Both the position numbers and the translations under genes were made by a program. Under the pieces are notes generated by a model. It was not told where the DNA came from. It saw only the letters and a list, made by a program, of their open reading frames with translations, and did no database searches. A stretch of DNA of 64,000 nt from Chrysogorgia sp. JL179-B06 (taxonomy: Eukaryota > Cnidaria > Anthozoa > Scleralcyonacea > Chrysogorgiidae), in NCBI GenBank assembly GCA_035772405.1, contig JAYKKM010000452.1, positions 2,918,001 to 2,982,000 of the forward strand. Direction: 5' to 3'. Of the stretch, positions 1 to 11,757 are shown one piece after another; positions within the stretch are counted from its first letter, which is position 1, and the number at the start of each line of letters is the position of its first letter.

Positions 1-480
1 GTGACGTCAGGATTTTCAACTAGGTTTTCACGCGACTAAACGCGATCAACTGGTGCCTTAACCAATCAGGACGCTGGAAACGTCACACGTGATCTTAGTT
101 TCCTATCCAGTCTTTCTACTATCCATGGTTAAACCAAACGTCAAGTCAAACTCTTGCGCCTTGTAATGAAGCTCTAAAATTGGTACCACGTGACTGACTT
201 CATACAAGACAAATGTCTACCAACGGTACTCCCCCAAGTAGAACAAATGACAAATTATTTTTCTCATATATTATTTATTGTTTTAAGAAACAAATTTGTA
301 ATATCTTTCAATGACTATATTAATCTGGAATAAGATTTAATCTAAAACTTAACCAACGTAAGAACCTAAAAATATTTATTTTCAGATGTAGAAAAGTAAT
401 TATCTAATATTTCCTAGGAAAATTGTTCTTATTTTAAGAAAAGATCTTCTATATAAGAATATTTCTTAGCGGCCTTAATT
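1..480. other. AT-rich non-coding sequence
   Basis: I see no open frame, splice pair or RNA gene here. The sequence is AT-rich with short A/T runs and leads into a foldback repeat. Confidence 0.5.
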
Positions 481-634
481 TCCATTTACATGGTCAGACT
501 GGTTATTCCGGCCAGAATGGATCTCCTCTTGATTAGGCCCAAATTTTCCGGGCAGACCAGCCACACTCCTCAAACGTATCGCATTCCATTTAACAAAATA
601 TTGCCGGAAAGCCCGGTCTGACCGTGCAATTGGA
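481..634. repeat. Foldback MITE-like element
   Basis: The outer ~32 bases (481-513) are an imperfect inverted match to 602-634. Both arms carry a GGTCAGAC/GTCTGACC core and a CCGG block. The 154-bp size and foldback form fit a non-autonomous DNA transposon. No target duplication was clear. Confidence 0.6.
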
Positions 635-859
635 AAACACTATTATTTCAAGGAAGATTTTCTTGATTTAAGAAATAAGGCCAAAAAACCACCAGTTTTG
701 GGCCTTGTTTTGACCAAAACATCACCTGTCGTAAAAATACATAACAATCCTTATCCAAGGGGATTTAGAACTACAGTATGTCTCAATTTGGCCTTGTACA
801 AAACAAGACAAAACGGCTCCTAGGGGCCAAAACAGTTCTATTAAAATTACTGTGAGTAT

Positions 860-1445
860 TATCCCTTTTTCCAGTAAATATATTTACTCTTAAATAAAGA
901 TTTACAATTGCAAAACAAGATTTCATTCAATGAAGAAATATATAGAAAATAATTTTTCTTAAATCAAGATCTTAAAACAAGATTTCATTTAAAAAGGCTA
1001 TATATATAATCTTAAAACAAGAAAAATTATTGCAACTTGTTTCCAATAATTGTTCTTCAATTAAGATTTAAAATCTGTATTGTAGGATCTGGTTTTCCTT
1101 AAAGCAAGATTTTAAATCTTGAAACAAGAAAATTTGTCCTGATTTCTTCTTTCCTAATTGGCAGGATGCCAGGATCTTTTTTCTTGAAACAAGAAATAAA
1201 ATCTTGAAATTAGATATAAAATCTTAAAACGAGAAAATCGATCATTTCTTAATTTGAAATCAAGATCTTTTTTCTTGAAACAAGAAATAAAATATTGAAC
1301 CTAGATATAAAATCTTAAAACAAGAAAATTGGTCATTTCTTGATTTCTAATCAAGATTTTTTTTCTTGACACAAGAAATAAAATCTTGAATCAAGAAATA
1401 AAATCTTGAATCAAGATATAAAATCTTAAATCAAGATATAAAATA
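860..1445. repeat. Degenerate AAATCTTGAA/ATCAAGAT repeat tract
   Basis: Variants of AAATCTTGAAACAAGA and ATCAAGATATAAAATCTT recur at irregular 20-45 bp spacing. The unit is nearly self-complementary, so the tract can fold on itself. It has no coding potential and ends at the Ty3/gypsy fragment. Confidence 0.6.
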
Positions 1446-1960
1446 AGAATAAATATCTTGCTTAGTTTTTCATTTTTTGCAGTGCATTTGAGTGCCTCGT
1501 GGTCTGTACGCCAGATAAATCGCCTTCCGGATAAGTACACGTGCCAATCGTCAAAAGCTTCGACAGCACTAAGCATATCTCCTTTTCTCTGGTTTGGTAG
1601 TTCCGTTGTCTTGCCGATAGTGTGCGTGAGCGAAATGCGATCGGCCTTTCGGATCCATCCTTTTGAGCTTGCATCAGAACAGCTCCCAACTGGTTATCAG
1701 ATGCGTCTGTCTCGACAATTAACGGTGGAGCATCAGGTCCTGTGTCCGGCAAGGATAAGGTGTAGTGAGGCGACAGTATAGAGCTTTCTTAAGGGTATCC
1801 AACGCCGTTTGAGCATCGGAGGTCCAGTTAAACTGTTTTGCCAGGTCGGGCTTCTCTTATGGTCGCTCTTATAGGCTGCGCTCGTTGTGCAAAGTTATCA
1901 ACGAATTTGCGGTAACAGCCAAACAATCCGTAGACACGCTCTGCTTCCCTCTTGGAACAT
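1391..1960 (-). pseudogene. Ty3/gypsy Pol fragment: end of RT and RNase H
   Basis: Read on the minus strand, the piece starts with a degenerate GLFGCYRKFVDNFA stretch, which matches the connection motif after the Ty3/gypsy palm. It continues into RNase H: IVETDASDNQLGAVL holds the first catalytic Asp, REKEI the catalytic Glu, and WRTDHEALK the next Asp. The frame breaks inside RNase H (codons before 1576 are in another frame) and stops interrupt the upstream part. The rest of the element probably lies at 6.98-9.26 kb on the same strand. A non-LTR element lies between the two parts, and the palm with its YxDD motif is missing. It is a dead retrotransposon fragment. Confidence 0.85.
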
Positions 1961-1987
1961 AGCTCCACTATATGAGATTTTTATTTT

Positions 1988-4640
1988 TCAAAATTCGCTT
2001 AATACTTTCGTAACTTTCAGATCTGTTAGTGAAGATCTTGTGCTTACACTATGCGCTTCATTAACGAATTGGAAAAGGTTATACAAATTAGCTGGAGCTT
2101 TGTTCTTTAAAAGACTGAACACCAAAATGAGTTTTCTCATTTTAATTAAGTTTGGTATTGGAATCCATTCAAGTTTTATAAAATAACTTACTGAAGGGTC
2201 GTAAGTAGTTGCTTGTGGTATAATGCGAGCTGATCTTTTTTGTAATTTCAAAAGATCGTTGAGTCTCTCATTAGAAGCATTGCTCCAGACAGTACAACAG
2301 TATAGAAGGTAAGGATAGATTAATGACTCATAGAACATCATACGAGAATGATAAGGTAGATTTTGACGTCTTCGTTTAAGTAAAAAAAGCCTTTTGTTTA
2401 TAGTTTGATATATATTTGTTATATGATCATTCCATCGAAGTAAACTATCAAAGTAGACTCCAAGGAGTTTAGATGATTCTACCTCTTCAATCATTTCATT
2501 GTTTATTTTAACATTAAGCTTTTTCGTCTTATCAAATTTTCGTTTTGAGAACCATTTAGAGACATTAGATTTGTATTTACCTAACTTGATAATTCTTTGA
2601 TATCATTATTCAAGTAAATATTTAGATTCGTTACTGATGGACTGGAAGCTACCAGTGTAGAATCGTCTGCCACAATAAATGGTGTTGTATCACTTTGTTG
2701 AAGAGGAAGATCATTAATACAGATAATAAATAGTCGTGGTCCTAAGATTGACCCTTGGGGGACACCGCAATTGACCGGCAATGAATGTGATAAGGATGTC
2801 TTAAATTTAAGTTTTTGGCTTCGATTTCATAGATATGACCTGAACCAGTTTATTGCATCTGGTTGAAAATGATATAAATCGACATTTTTTAGTAATATTT
2901 CGCGATCAATTATATCAAATGCTTTCGAAAAATCAAGTAAGATTAATCCGCTGATTTCGCCCTTTTCGATCGAATTTAATAGGATTTCATATAGTCAAAG
3001 CAGCAGGGTTTCACAGGAGCGATTCGCTCTGAAACCATGCTGATATTTCCTCAAAAGTCCATGACGTTGTAGAAAATTATATGAGTTATTATATACATGT
3101 CTTTCTAGTATCTTAGAGACAATTGACAGTATGGATAATGGTCTAAAGTTTGAGCTATCGGATGCCGAGTCACCTTCGTATTTTGGTGTAACTCTAGCTT
3201 CTTTCCACAACGAAGGGAAAATGCTGCTGCTGATGCTGATATTACATAATTTGCTTCTTTCAAGAAAAATGCGTCAATACCACTGAGGACTGTTTCTTCA
3301 GTTTTAAGACTAGAGGTATATACTAAAGTTAATATTTTCAGGAATATGCGTATTAATAAATATTTTTAACTTTGTCAAGTCTATTTGAATGTTAGAGGGT
3401 ATTTTTTCTCTTGTTTCCTGAACTATATTAACAAAGTATGTCTTGAAAATATTACTTATCTCTTGATGATCAGAGTATTTTACATTGTTTACAATAAGAA
3501 ATTCAGTAGACGTGTCTGGTTTTATTGAAGCAGTTTCCTTGAATATTTTCCAAAGCACCTTAGGATTTGTGATGTTATCATTTAAGAGTTTGGTATAATA
3601 ATTTCCCTTAGATATACGAATTTCTGCGACAACTTTGTTTCTATGTTGCTTTTATAATAGTCAGTCTCCCTGATGATTGGTTTTCTTAGCTTGTTTTAGA
3701 TATCTATCACGCAGTTTTATATTTGTTCGCATGTATTTGGGAAGCCAACCTAGCAGGCGTTTAGATTTTACTCTTTTTTTCACTAATGGAGCATGTTTAT
3801 TCAAAATATTCAAGTAAATCTCATTCCACATACTAAGATAAGTATTAGGATCATCTATGTTTTCGAGTAGGTGCCATGGTTGTTGATTTAATTCGTTATT
3901 TAAGAGATTTGCATTTAAGTTTTTCATATTCCTATATGTCATTGTCTGATGTTTAGGTATTTTTATTTCTTTTGGGTTGATCTTTCTAGTTACAAAAATC
4001 CATCCAGTCTCAATGACTCCAGACCTCAAGACAAATTGAGGGTGCGATGTATATACATGATCTATTATAGATTTTGATTCTGGTCTGGTAACTTTGTCTA
4101 TCAGTTGTGTTTGTTGAAAATATATCATTATAAGTTTCAGAGGTCTGTGTCCCAATACAGATCTCTGAAACTTATAATGACATATTTCCAACATGTTTCA
4201 ATTTGTTTATAGTATTAACATTGAAATTACCTACATGTAGTATGAGTACTTCTTTGTCCTCTTTTTCCAGGACTTTCATCATCTTGTCAAGTTGAACAAG
4301 GTTCCCTGGAGGGCGATAAAGTAGACAAATGATTATAGCCATAGGTGATGATATGCGGAATGAAATTTCAATACAAACTGTTTCAATTAGGTCAATGTAT
4401 GTTTTCCAAATCTTTTCTATGCTGAAAGTCAATTGAGTTTGGAATGTAAGCCAGAGTTCCACCCCCTCCCGAGTGAAGTCGATCTTTCCTAATACAGCAG
4501 AAACTGTCTATTTTTAGTTCATCATCCGACCAAGTATTATTTAAATGAGTCTCAGTAAATCCAAAAATAATATTACTTTTTTGACGAGTGTTAGTTATAT
4601 CACTAATCATAATTTTAATCAATTCTATAGTTTATTTGTG
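1988..4640 (-). pseudogene. Non-LTR retrotransposon ORF2 (endonuclease and RT), CR1/L2/Jockey-like
   Basis: Minus-strand pieces follow family order. First come endonuclease segments, with FGFTETHLNN near 4550 and a GGGGT block near 4470. A linker follows (3.31-4.19 kb). Then RT: NFRPLSILSIVSKILER (RT1 region), HGFRANRSCET, GVPQGSILGPRLF (RT4), and VADDST in place of the usual YADD. The thumb and C-terminal part is at 1988-2494 with LLGVYFD and LIYPYLLYC. At least six frame changes or stops separate the pieces, so it is inactive. The YADD core Tyr is replaced by Val. It lies between two parts of a Ty3/gypsy element on the same strand. Clade assignment is by motif style only. Confidence 0.85.
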
Positions 4641-5147
4641 ATTCCCTGCACCTTCAAGTGTGTAATAGCGCTCCGTCGAGATGACGTCAGTACCGATGTT
4701 TGTCCGCTTTTACCCATAATTCTTGCGGCCATGACAAAAGAAATAGCTCATTTGCAATCATTTGTGAGTAAAATTTGGTTTGTTTGTCCGCTTTTTGAGC
4801 TACTAATAGCAGCCAGACTCTACGCTATTGAAAGACCTTATTGAAGGTATTATATATTGGGCTATTATCATTGTCGATTGGATTGCTGTCCCCCCAATAT
4901 GGGTATAATAATTTGTTATTATGTTATTTTCTGTCTGGGGAATAAATGCTCTTCATTGGACTCAACTTGGTCTTGAATCATTATGTTTTTATTAAAAGTT
5001 CTTCTGCTTGCCTAAGTGTTTAATAATACTTGATGCGAAAATAGATGTACCTTTCTTATTTAGGTGTACACCAGATCGATTTAAACAACGACTGATCGAT
5101 TTCATTGTGCTCAAAGATTGACCAAGAGTTTTTCTTACAATGTTCGT

Positions 5148-5860
5148 TTACGAGTATGTAATATCTTCTCTGAATAATATTTCTGATAATGTTACCTTGG
5201 TGTTATGTGATTTTGCTGTAATACGTTTTCTAAGATCCAGAATATTTTTTTGCAATCTTTGTTGGGCGATTCTTTTGAGATCGTTTGTTCCCACATGCAG
5301 AATTATCCCGTCAGGCTGTTTCTGTACGGTTGGTTCAATGTAATATTTCATGTCAGCACATGTAGCTCCACTAAATGAGTTGTTTATAATCCGGTTGTTT
5401 GCTGATCTACCGATTTTATGAGCTTCGAGATATTTTGGAATTGAGTCTCCACAAATAAGTGTTCTTTGTTTGGATGTGGGGCTAAGGTTACGTATGGATC
5501 CCGGTTTTTTTCCAGCTGAGGTTTCTCCCAAGCGGAGTAACTTTTGGGAAGTCTGCTTGTCAAGATTTCTCTTCATTTGCGAAGGAATTATTTCTTCTCG
5601 TCATTCAAACGGTTACTGGGATGTTTACCTTCTACATCATCATGTAAAAGACGGATTGCGGTTATAAGGCTCGCCTTTTCCGCCTCTGCATTCTTTGCCC
5701 AACCCTGCAAGTCAGCAAGGATATAACTTAGATTGTTTGTTCTTTCGATTAGTTCTTCATTTTGGTTTTTAAGTTCAGTATTTTCTCTCTTCAATCTGTT
5801 TAGTTCATCTTCTAGCACTCCAGGTTGTTTGATTGAGAGAAGTTCGTTTGAATGCTCCAA
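5148..5860 (-). pseudogene. Non-LTR ORF1 with coiled coil and SGNH/GDSL-esterase-like domain
   Basis: Two adjacent minus-strand frames form one protein-like unit. The N-terminal piece (5588-5860) is a heptad-rich coiled coil with many Glu, Asn and Leu residues. The C-terminal piece (5148-5576) has CGDSIPKYL, holding the block I Ser of an SGNH hydrolase, and later IILHVGTNDL, the block with the oxyanion Asn. SGNH-type esterase domains are known in ORF1 proteins of some CR1-group non-LTR elements. The position upstream of ORF2 on the same strand supports that role. A frame change separates the two pieces. A captured host esterase is less likely because the RT follows directly. Confidence 0.7.
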
Positions 5861-5869
5861 AATACCTTG

Positions 5870-6875
5870 TTTACCATAACATTGTTAGCAGTAAATTCGT
5901 TTGTCAGTTTTTGTATTTGGATATTGAGATTTTTAATATTGGTCTCCAGGGATTTCTCGATAAGCATTAATCTTCTATTAATTAAAGGCCATTAGTTACG
6001 CTAGAATAGCTTTGGCATTCTTCTTCTTCATCTTCAGCTTCAATTTGGGACGATTCACCAGGTGCGGCCGTTTGTACTCCCAAGAGAGTGATAGAGGCAT
6101 CATCGGTATTGATGAGTCGCGTACTCAAAGGGGCGGTAGTATTTAAATCATTTGCAATTCATTAACATCATGCCTTGTTAGATTTAATATAGGCTTCTAG
6201 ATTTTTTCGTTCTCAATGATTGTTACCAATTTAGCTTTAATTTCATCAGCCTTTACTCCTTTGGTGGTTAGAGTACCATTTTGGGAGTACCAGCGGATGG
6301 TTAAATCTTCGCATTCATGAATTTTGATCTCCCACCAGGTGATGTGCACTTCACCTGAGGTAGTTTCAATTTATCAATAAGGCCACAAAGACCTTCAAAA
6401 TCTCCGTGCCACTTGAGGCTTCCTTTCTCCGAGATCGCCAAAATTTATCCAAGCAATATAGGTAATGTCAGTGTCTAAGTTAAATGGGTTAACATCTAGG
6501 CATACAAAGGATTCATTGTGGAAATCGTAGTCTTGAAGGATTTGGCCATCTTCGTGTTGTTTGCCGTCGGAAGTAAGTCGCTGTTGTTCGAGCGGAATTC
6601 CTTCAATATCTTGAATATTTTTGTCTTCAGGTTAGCATTCATGTCTTCAGAATCGATTTCGATAGTCATAATCTTATCTATTTCACTCGTTACAAAGACT
6701 TTCATATGTTTCGCCATGCGGCCTGCCAATTGATCTTCGGCCATTTTAAGAGTAAATCTTGACATATTGCTCACTAAAACTTCAATTCTCTCTTGGCCTC
6801 TGTAATCTTGTAATCTATCTTGGCCTCTGTAATCTCTCTTCTGTAATCTCGGCTACCTGCAGCGCCGTTGTTAGG
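5870..6875 (-). pseudogene. Upstream part of the non-LTR element, unidentified frames
   Basis: The longest minus-strand frame is 6496-6774 (92 codons). It is Lys- and Met-rich, with no motif I recognise. Other short frames are broken. Its place between ORF1 and the next Ty3/gypsy part suggests the N-terminal ORF1 or 5' leader of the non-LTR element. Confidence 0.35.
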
Positions 6876-6966
6876 ACACTTGTTCTCGAGTTATGTTAGA
6901 CTTATATAACACTTGTTCTCGAGTTATGTTGGAGTTATGTAACACTTGTTCTTGAGTTATGTTAGT
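6876..6966. repeat. Three tandem ~33-bp units
   Basis: ACACTTGTTCTCGAGTTATG occurs three times in a row with one C-to-T change in the third copy. The units lie at the presumed 5' edge of the non-LTR element. Tandem 5' UTR monomers are known in some non-LTR families, so a promoter monomer array is possible. Confidence 0.55.
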
Positions 6967-6984
6967 TGTATTACCCTATGAGCC

Positions 6985-7320
6985 GTCTGCCTTCTGAACC
7001 ATGAGAATTGGGGTGGACCATGGACTGGAAGTTTCTTTCATTCGCCCAGACTCAAGACCAGCCTTGAGTTGTCGTTTAACTTCGTTCCTCAAAATGTACG
7101 GTGTTCGCCGACGTAGTGTGGCCACGGGAACGGCATCGCCGGTCTGTATGTCAAATGTATAGTGAGGTGGGTCGATCCCAGTTCGGAAGATTCCAATGCA
7201 AAAACATTCTGGAACCGTGATATGAGATCTTTCGCTTGAGGTTGGTAGGCTTTTGGAAGCTTGTCCACAGCCATCATAGATGAGATCTGTTTCACGCGCT
7301 TTTGAGTAGTCCTGGAAGGA
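6985..7320 (-). pseudogene. Ty3/gypsy Pol: start of reverse transcriptase
   Basis: The minus-strand frame at 7089-7295 contains DLISRFQNVFA, the usual N-terminal RT approach motif (helix before the H-x-I-x-T/L block, here HLTIHLTYRP). A frame-shifted continuation to about 6985 encodes a match to the SPWSTPILMVQKADGS block. After that block the Ty3/gypsy sequence stops and the non-LTR element begins, so the palm is lost. This is the 5' side of the Pol fragment at 1391-1960. Confidence 0.75.
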
Positions 7321-8060
7321 CTACTAGCTACTAACTACTAACTCGACTCGAGCGGCTATTGGTTTGGTATGGGCAGATGGTGTTATCACTTCTTCAATTT
7401 TGACAATAACTGTATTGGCCTTAACTGTCACTTTGACATCGTGTGGATTCAGCAGTAGAACTGGTATAGTTCAGTATAATTGGTATTCCGTATTCATGTG
7501 GTAAAGTGAAGAGCCAATGCAGAGTTGGGGTTCGGTGTTGGTAAAGCTTCTGTTAACTAAGAACTTGTTGGTTGGTCTCAGTACTTTATGCGTTATCTGC
7601 GTTGCTACTTGTCTCTCACACCGAGCGGGAATGACGATGTCTTCCATTGCACATACCTGTAGTGCTTTTGAGGGTTGGGATCAACAATGTCAACTACGGC
7701 AGTCTGGTTGTTCATGACTATACAACGGCGGTTAATAGAAACGGTAAGATATGAGTGGTTTCTGAAGAGAATATATGTGCCCAGGATTGGTCGTCCATTT
7801 AAATTTTCTACCACTTCTATGGATGAGCTTGGCAGCTGAATAGTAGTGTTTGATCCAAGGCGCAGTTTTGAATAAAACCTTCCAAGTGGTTTCAACGTGT
7901 GTCCTGACGCTGACTGAGCCTTGAGATCACTTGAAAGTAACTGGATATCATCATCGCGCATCCATATCCAGGAAGGTATCAGTGTAACCTGACTGCCCGG
8001 GTCAAGTTAAAACCATTCATGTCGGTGTAATTTGTGTATAAAGACTTAATAACCTTTGCA
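7321..8060 (-). pseudogene. Ty3/gypsy protease region
   Basis: Around 7985-8010 the minus strand encodes LDPGSQVTLIP, which fits the aspartic protease active-site block except that the usual D-S/T-G is D-P-G. The following frame (7605-7961) has hydrophobic strands and a GRPILGT segment near the position of the second protease motif. The Pro at the catalytic triad suggests a dead enzyme. Gag lies just upstream on the same strand (8110-9262). Confidence 0.6.
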
Positions 8061-8109
8061 TAATATTGTTGCTTGAAGTTGTTTCACGTCTATGTTCTCA
8101 GTGACTTTG

Positions 8110-8403
8110 TTATGTGCAGGTTCTTGTAGGGTCAGCACAGTCGAGTCCCTGCCACTCACTGTGCTTTACGATTTCTCTGCTGTGAAAGCGTCGCTCTCGG
8201 TGGTGTCGATGACAGGCACGGCATGGTGGGACACTAGGACATGATCTAGAGATGTGACCTTGTTTTCCACACACCCAACAACTAATGTATTGTTGTCGAC
8301 CAGGGTGAGGTGGGCCGGGGCAAGGTGGGCCAGACCCAAGGGGGTTGGCTTGTACTTGTTGATTTACTTGTTGTTCGGATAAAATGTTCAATACCTGAGT
8401 CAT
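8110..8403 (-). pseudogene. Ty3/gypsy Gag: nucleocapsid with CCHC zinc knuckle
   Basis: The frame contains CWVCGKQGHISRSC, a C-x2-C-x4-H-x4-C zinc knuckle typical of retroelement nucleocapsid. A second Cys/His cluster follows (PPCRACHRHHRERR). The upstream segment is Pro/Gly-rich. It is split from the capsid part by an inserted MITE-like sequence at 8415-8655. Confidence 0.8.
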
Positions 8404-8414
8404 CTGTGCTTGAA

Positions 8415-8655
8415 GGGTACGAAATTTAAGATTTAAGTTAAATTAAAGCTTACTTAAAGACCCATTAGGGAACCATTTAGGGTAGATTTAAGGCCTCACT
8501 TAAAGGCACTTAGCGAACCATTTAAGGAACTTCAGCAAACCATTAATGGGTATGTAAGCGCTTAAATGCCATTAAATATCACTTAAAGTTAAATGATTAA
8601 CTTTAAGAAGATTTAAGGTCACCTTAAATCTACTTAAATTTTAAATTTCGTGCTG
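8415..8655. mobile_element. MITE-like insertion in the gag region
   Basis: A 240-bp AT-rich block has near-inverted ends: ACGAAATTTAAGATTTAAG on the left and CTTAAATTTTAAATTTCGT on the right. Internally, TTAAG and ACTTAAA words recur about every 10-20 bp. It separates two gag frames of the same retroelement, so it is a later insertion. The target duplication is uncertain. Confidence 0.6.
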
Positions 8656-8706
8656 TGGGTAGCAATGTCATCAGACTTTTGGTCAAGGACATTTTGTTGC
8701 TCTTGG

Positions 8707-9262
8707 TTAACTACTGATAGCTAGATTGATAACTGTAGCTGGCTGGTAATCTTTGTCGGAGTAGAGCCCTTTGTCATACAGGGTAACTGAAAACGTGGCT
8801 GGATCTTCCTGGTTGCCATCTTTATGTATTCTAACATATTGCTTAGCAGGCTGTCCTAGTTGCAGATAAAATTCCATTGCAACATAGGATTTCCTATATG
8901 CTTGGTCTGTATCATAAACAGGGCCAGCAGCTGTGTTTAGGCGGTCATAAAAATCCACATAGCGCTCACCTGGACGACGACAAACGGCTTTCAGTTCCGC
9001 CATGTATTTCTCTTTCTTTTCCCATGTTGGTGTCTTATCGCCCAACTTTTTTGTTAAGAATCGGAGGAGGTCGTCTGCTGTCTGGCACTCTGCGATATCA
9101 TTGGGCCAAAATCGAAGCACTGAGCTATCTATGCTTGCTAAAATCAACTCTGCTTACTCAAAGTCTCTGCACGAGTGTTCTCTGCTTGTTGCCAGCCTTC
9201 ACTATATGGACGGTCATCTCTTCGTCGCAGGCCAAAATGCGCCATTGGCTTGGGCTTTATAA
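8707..9262 (-). pseudogene. Ty3/gypsy Gag: capsid-like region
   Basis: A 146-codon minus-strand frame (8707-9147) reads like retroelement capsid: helical, with RRPGERYVDFYDRL resembling the QGxxSVxxYxxRF segment of the capsid C-terminal half. A shifted frame extends to about 9262. It lies upstream of the zinc knuckle in the correct order. Identification rests on context and style. Confidence 0.6.
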
Positions 9263-9770
9263 CTTGCAAAGACTTTAGGCTTATCTATTTTTGTATGACA
9301 TAGTTTAACAACGACTTGGCCGTCTTCGTCGAAATTTCCAGGGCTTTACTTACATTAACCGGCTTGGTTGACCTCGGTTTAACTTCTAGGAAACGTGGGT
9401 CGATCGCTGCCACCAGTGATAAGATTACAATTCCCTTAGGGAGCAACTAATCCAGTTTAAACACGGTTAACTTTTTTTATAAAACCAAAACTCCAAAAAC
9501 ACGAAATACAACAACACTGTGTGACCGAGCCATAAGCTTTCCCCAGTTCCTCTCGACCGCGCGTCACACAGCTAATTAACCCATTGTCAAAACCTTGACC
9601 CAAATATTACTATTAACACAAGTTCAAACATCACTACCAACACAAGTTAAAACATCACTGCCAACATAAGTTCAAAACAAAACCAGAGTAGATCTGTCTC
9701 AAATACCCCTTCTAACACAATTTCAAACAATTACAAATAAGTTAAGTTAGGTAGTCGCAGCTTGATGTTT
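9263..9770. other. Non-coding, with CAACACAAGTTCAAA short repeats
   Basis: I see no gene. From about 9600 to 9730, variants of AACACAAGTTCAAAACATCAC repeat four times. This may be 5' leader or LTR sequence of the Ty3/gypsy element, but I could not pair it with a second LTR. Confidence 0.4.
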
Positions 9771-9771
9771 G

Positions 9772-10078
9772 TAAAGTTGTAAAGGTTTTACTGTGCAAGC
9801 TGTATTAACTTGTCAATACTCAGAAAAACTCGGAGCACCAGACAGGACTCGAACCCGTACCGAGCCACCGGAACTCAGATGGCAGAGCAAGGTTAATTAC
9901 CGACGGTATTAAATACCGTAATTAACCTTGCTCAGACATCTGAGTTCCGGTGGCTCGGTGGTTGGAGCGTCTGTCTGGCGTTCGGAAGGTCACGTGTTCG
10001 AGTCCTGTCTGGTGCTCAGAGTTTTTCTGAGTATTGACAACTTAACACAGCTTGCACAGTAAAACCTTTACAACTTTA
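9772..10078. repeat. Foldback repeat with tRNA-like Pol III promoter boxes
   Basis: The left arm (from 9772) and right arm (to 10078) are inverted copies: TTGTAAAGGTTTTACTGTGC faces its complement. The right arm reads TGGCTCGGTGGTTGGAGCG (A-box-like) and then GTTCGAGTCC (a good B box), so a tRNA-derived head is present. The left arm has the reverse B box but lacks about 45 bp between the boxes. The centre is a short palindrome, GGTATTAAATACC. A SINE pair in foldback, or a foldback transposon that took up a tRNA-like sequence, are both possible. Confidence 0.65.
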
Positions 10079-10904
10079 ATTACAAAGAAGTTAACAATAA
10101 AACCATGGTTAATGAAGAGAAACATCGGATCAATGAGCCCTTTATGCGGGTTAAAATCCAAAATAAAGCGACGTAATGGTAATCTACAAAAGTGCGGTGA
10201 ACAGAAGAAAAAGTTTCAATCTTATAATTCTCAAGAATCAAATCAAAAAGTGAGGAGTGTCTTGAGAATGAAAAACTGAAAACCTCAAGTCACAATTGGC
10301 CTGGTGAACCTTTCCTGAATTCTTGGAGAGATTCAAACCTACTATAGGCGTCAAAATCCCTACCGTTTTCGTAATTCTCGGATATTTGTATAACAACCAT
10401 TGGTTACATCAAATAGACTAAATTACACAGAAGACGACAGAAACAATCTCAACTTAATTGTAACATTTCAACTTCGAAATTCAACCACGAAAGTTGCAGA
10501 ACATTAAAGTTCGTGTTCGTAATCTTAATAACTTGACACAGATCAAATGCGCCGAAATTCAGGCTCCGGTTAAATGTGCCAAAGTCTAAATAAAACCTAT
10601 CTTTGTTCCTTGACGACATTTCGTTTACCTTTGAGCAAAAAATATTGACATTACACTCGTCAGCGAAACATATACTGCTGCCGCAGCGAGCGAGCCTGAA
10701 GTGAGCGAGCAAGGCAGCAGACCTACATGTAAATCATGTAGTGGGGCTGTATTTAAATTTTGCTTCAGCGCATTGCATTGTTGTCGGACTCTTAGATGAC
10801 CAAGCATGCAGTGCGCGGAACAACCAAGGAAAACATGTGTTTTCTTTTGATTCTTTTCTTTAGACTGTCGAGCGAACAGTGACGCAACTTCAGGGTTCTG
10901 GTTT
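10079..10904. other. Non-coding, no gene seen
   Basis: Short open frames are low-complexity and lack splice context or recognisable motifs. I see no tRNA or repeat array. Confidence 0.4.
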
Positions 10905-11400
10905 AAATATCTAAATAATCAACTTACTATAGCAAACCAAAAATGAATTAATAGCGCTTAAGACCGACTGATTATGTAAATTACGTTTAACTTCAACTGA
11001 TTAAGAAAATATGACAACATCTTCAAAATCTGCCAGCAAAAGATGACATCTTACTGACACAAGAGTTGCCGTTAAAATATCTAAGTAATCACTATACTCA
11101 TTCATCTTTGTTCAGTAAACCATACAATTAATAGCGCTTGAGAAAAGACCGAATGATTATGTAGATTACTTTTAACTTCAACTGATTAAGAAAAGATGAT
11201 AACATCTTCAAAATCTGCCAGCAAAAGATGAGACATCTTTCTGACACAAGAGTTTCCGCTAAAATATATAATTAATCAATTGATATATTAGAGTTCAACT
11301 GATATATACTAGTAGTGATATATTAGAGTTCTTTCAAGTAAAACAATATTAATAGCGATTTAAGGTAAAGAAAGACATAATGATTATATGTAGATTACTC
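10905..11400. repeat. Three tandem ~185-bp repeat copies
   Basis: The block with AACTTCAACTGATTAAGAAA, then AACATCTTCAAAATCTGCCA, then CTGACACAAGAG occurs twice almost complete, beginning near 10905 and 11075. A third, shortened and diverged copy begins near 11262. The repeats end near the Harbinger remnant. No coding potential. Confidence 0.7.
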
Positions 11401-11757
11401 ATATTCGCAGTTTTTCCTCCTTGACATTTTTCTTAACGCCGGCGTAAAACCAACGAAATGATGTGGGGATTACCGTCGCTGTCTCGAAGATCTCGAATGG
11501 GAATTTCACCAACTTGACCACTTCTGAAAAGTTTTGTCTTTGTGATTTCGGTCTGAGGCGGTTATCCAGGGCAGAGAATATAGTTGTACGAGTATACCAT
11601 TTCTTTTCTGGGATCCAAACAATTCGAAAATACGCGATAATACGTATTGGTGTATTACGCAATGTCGTAGCCGATAAACCTTATCTTACTGATGCAACTT
11701 GGCACGCAATTTAGAAAACAGCTATGCAAATCCAGTATTAGTTAATTTAGTTTAATA

